From positions 62,001 through 126,000 of the forward strand of contig NZ_JAFKFX010000032.1 of NCBI RefSeq assembly GCF_017308075.1: a stretch of 64,000 nucleotides of DNA, read 5' to 3'. Positions 63,620 to 64,000 of this stretch are shown here, one piece after another. The translations under genes were made by a program, and so were the position numbers. The notes beneath the pieces were generated by a model. The model worked only from the letters and a program-made list of their open reading frames with translations, had not been told where the DNA came from and did no database searches. Numbering within the stretch: the stretch's first letter is position 1; each line of letters begins with the position of its first letter. This DNA comes from Allobosea sp. Its GTDB lineage: Bacteria; Pseudomonadota; Alphaproteobacteria; Rhizobiales; Beijerinckiaceae.

Positions 63620-64000
63620 TGAACGAGCATGGCGTTGTTCTGGAAAGCGGGGCGGTGCGCTTCGAGCGGATCCTGCCGGGACCTCTGGAGCGGGTCTGGG
63701 CCTACATCACCGAGTCCGGCAAGCGCGGGACCTGGCTCGCGTCGGGCGAGATCGAGCCGCGCGTCGGCGGCAAGGTCGCGCTGCTGTTCAAGCATTCTGA
63801 GATCACCGACGAGGCGCCGCCCGAGCGTTATCGCGAGGCGCATGAGAAGGGCTGGCTCGGCCATGGTGCGGTGACGCGCTACGAGCCGCTTCGGGCGATC
63901 GCCTTCACCTGGCCGGGCGAGGCGCCGACGAAATCCGAGGTGACGTTCGAGCTCACCCCGGAAGGCGAGCGTGTCCGGCTCGTCGTCACGCATCGCAAGC
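63616..64000 (+). CDS. SRPBCC/AHSA1 domain protein, 3' end cut by window edge
   Basis: About 128 residues are visible. The start is ATG 63616 (MMNEHGVVLESGAVRFERIL) or the next codon, after GAGGGAGTGG, overlapping the ArsR stop by ATGA. Features of the Hsp90-activator-like START fold: RFERILPGPLERVWAYITES near 15-34, GEIEPRVGGKVALLF near 44-58 and AFTWPGEAPTKSEVTFELTP near 96-115. Known: such proteins bind small hydrophobic ligands; the ligand here is unknown. The end lies beyond base 64000. Confidence 0.92.
   Translation, partial: MMNEHGVVLESGAVRFERILPGPLERVWAYITESGKRGTWLASGEIEPRVGGKVALLFKHSEITDEAPPERYREAHEKGWLGHGAVTRYEPLRAIAFTWPGEAPTKSEVTFELTPEGERVRLVVTHRK

Overview
The window is 64 kb of high-GC chromosomal DNA from an alphaproteobacterium, most likely a member of the Rhizobiales/Hyphomicrobiales close to Bosea. 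That placement is inference. It rests on the gene families (Rieske-cytochrome b-cytochrome c1 operon, DUF1285/DUF6111/CCA cluster, MidA after Lgt, Omp25-type beta-barrel, DUF1127 protein, COQ9-like protein) and on the dispersed palindromic repeats typical of that order. It looks like core genome: coding density is high, and I saw no insertion sequence, prophage, CRISPR array, rRNA or tRNA gene.

Layout. 1-6.2 kb (minus strand): a moxR-DUF58-BatA/DUF4159-membrane protein operon running off the left edge. 6.4-9.2 kb: DUF1285, a Nudix CoA pyrophosphatase, a possible 21-residue ORF, DUF6111 and CCA-adding enzyme, all coupled by overlaps. 9.2-11.1 kb (minus): GNAT, hemF, trmL. 11.2-16.1 kb: an ABC exporter and the cytochrome bc1 operon with a clear terminator. 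16.3-19.6 kb: mtnP-apt-mtnA plus a fuculose-phosphate-type class II aldolase, which together look like methylthioadenosine salvage by the DHAP shunt. 19.6-29.7 kb: a diguanylate cyclase, then on the minus strand a double-hotdog MaoC protein, ychF, pth, rplY, a GAF-GGDEF-EAL protein, a VUT transporter with queC, prs and a lipoprotein. 30.2-37.3 kb: a small membrane protein, a creatinase-like M24 protein, ubiK, a YbjN protein, proC, a COQ9/TetR protein, a chemoreceptor and csaA. 37.3-43.9 kb is rich in regulators: FMN-binding protein, GST, two LysR proteins, DUF1127, an EnvZ/OmpR-type pair and MarR. 44.1-49.8 kb: a branched-chain aminotransferase, DUF1176, moaE/moaD, pgsA, uvrC. 50.1-57.7 kb: cspA-rpsU-small basic protein, lgt-midA-pgeF, a glycine-rich small protein, a chromene-carboxylate isomerase homologue, SDR and glycosyltransferase, and an outer-membrane beta-barrel. 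57.9-64 kb: GST, rlmJ, RNase T2 with a secreted unknown protein, Fe-alcohol dehydrogenase, an EamA transporter, and an ArsR-AHSA1 pair cut by the right edge.

The most interesting observations are: the DHAP-shunt-like salvage cluster; a double palindromic repeat translated in frame inside UvrC; a set of related palindromic repeats elsewhere, one of which splits the moxR operon; an M24 protein without metal ligands; a LysR gene whose only sensible start is CTG; a chemoreceptor with a CheR-tether-like tail whose stop overlaps the start of csaA; and operator-like palindromes in front of ilvE/marR and arsR. No wholly new multi-gene system stood out.
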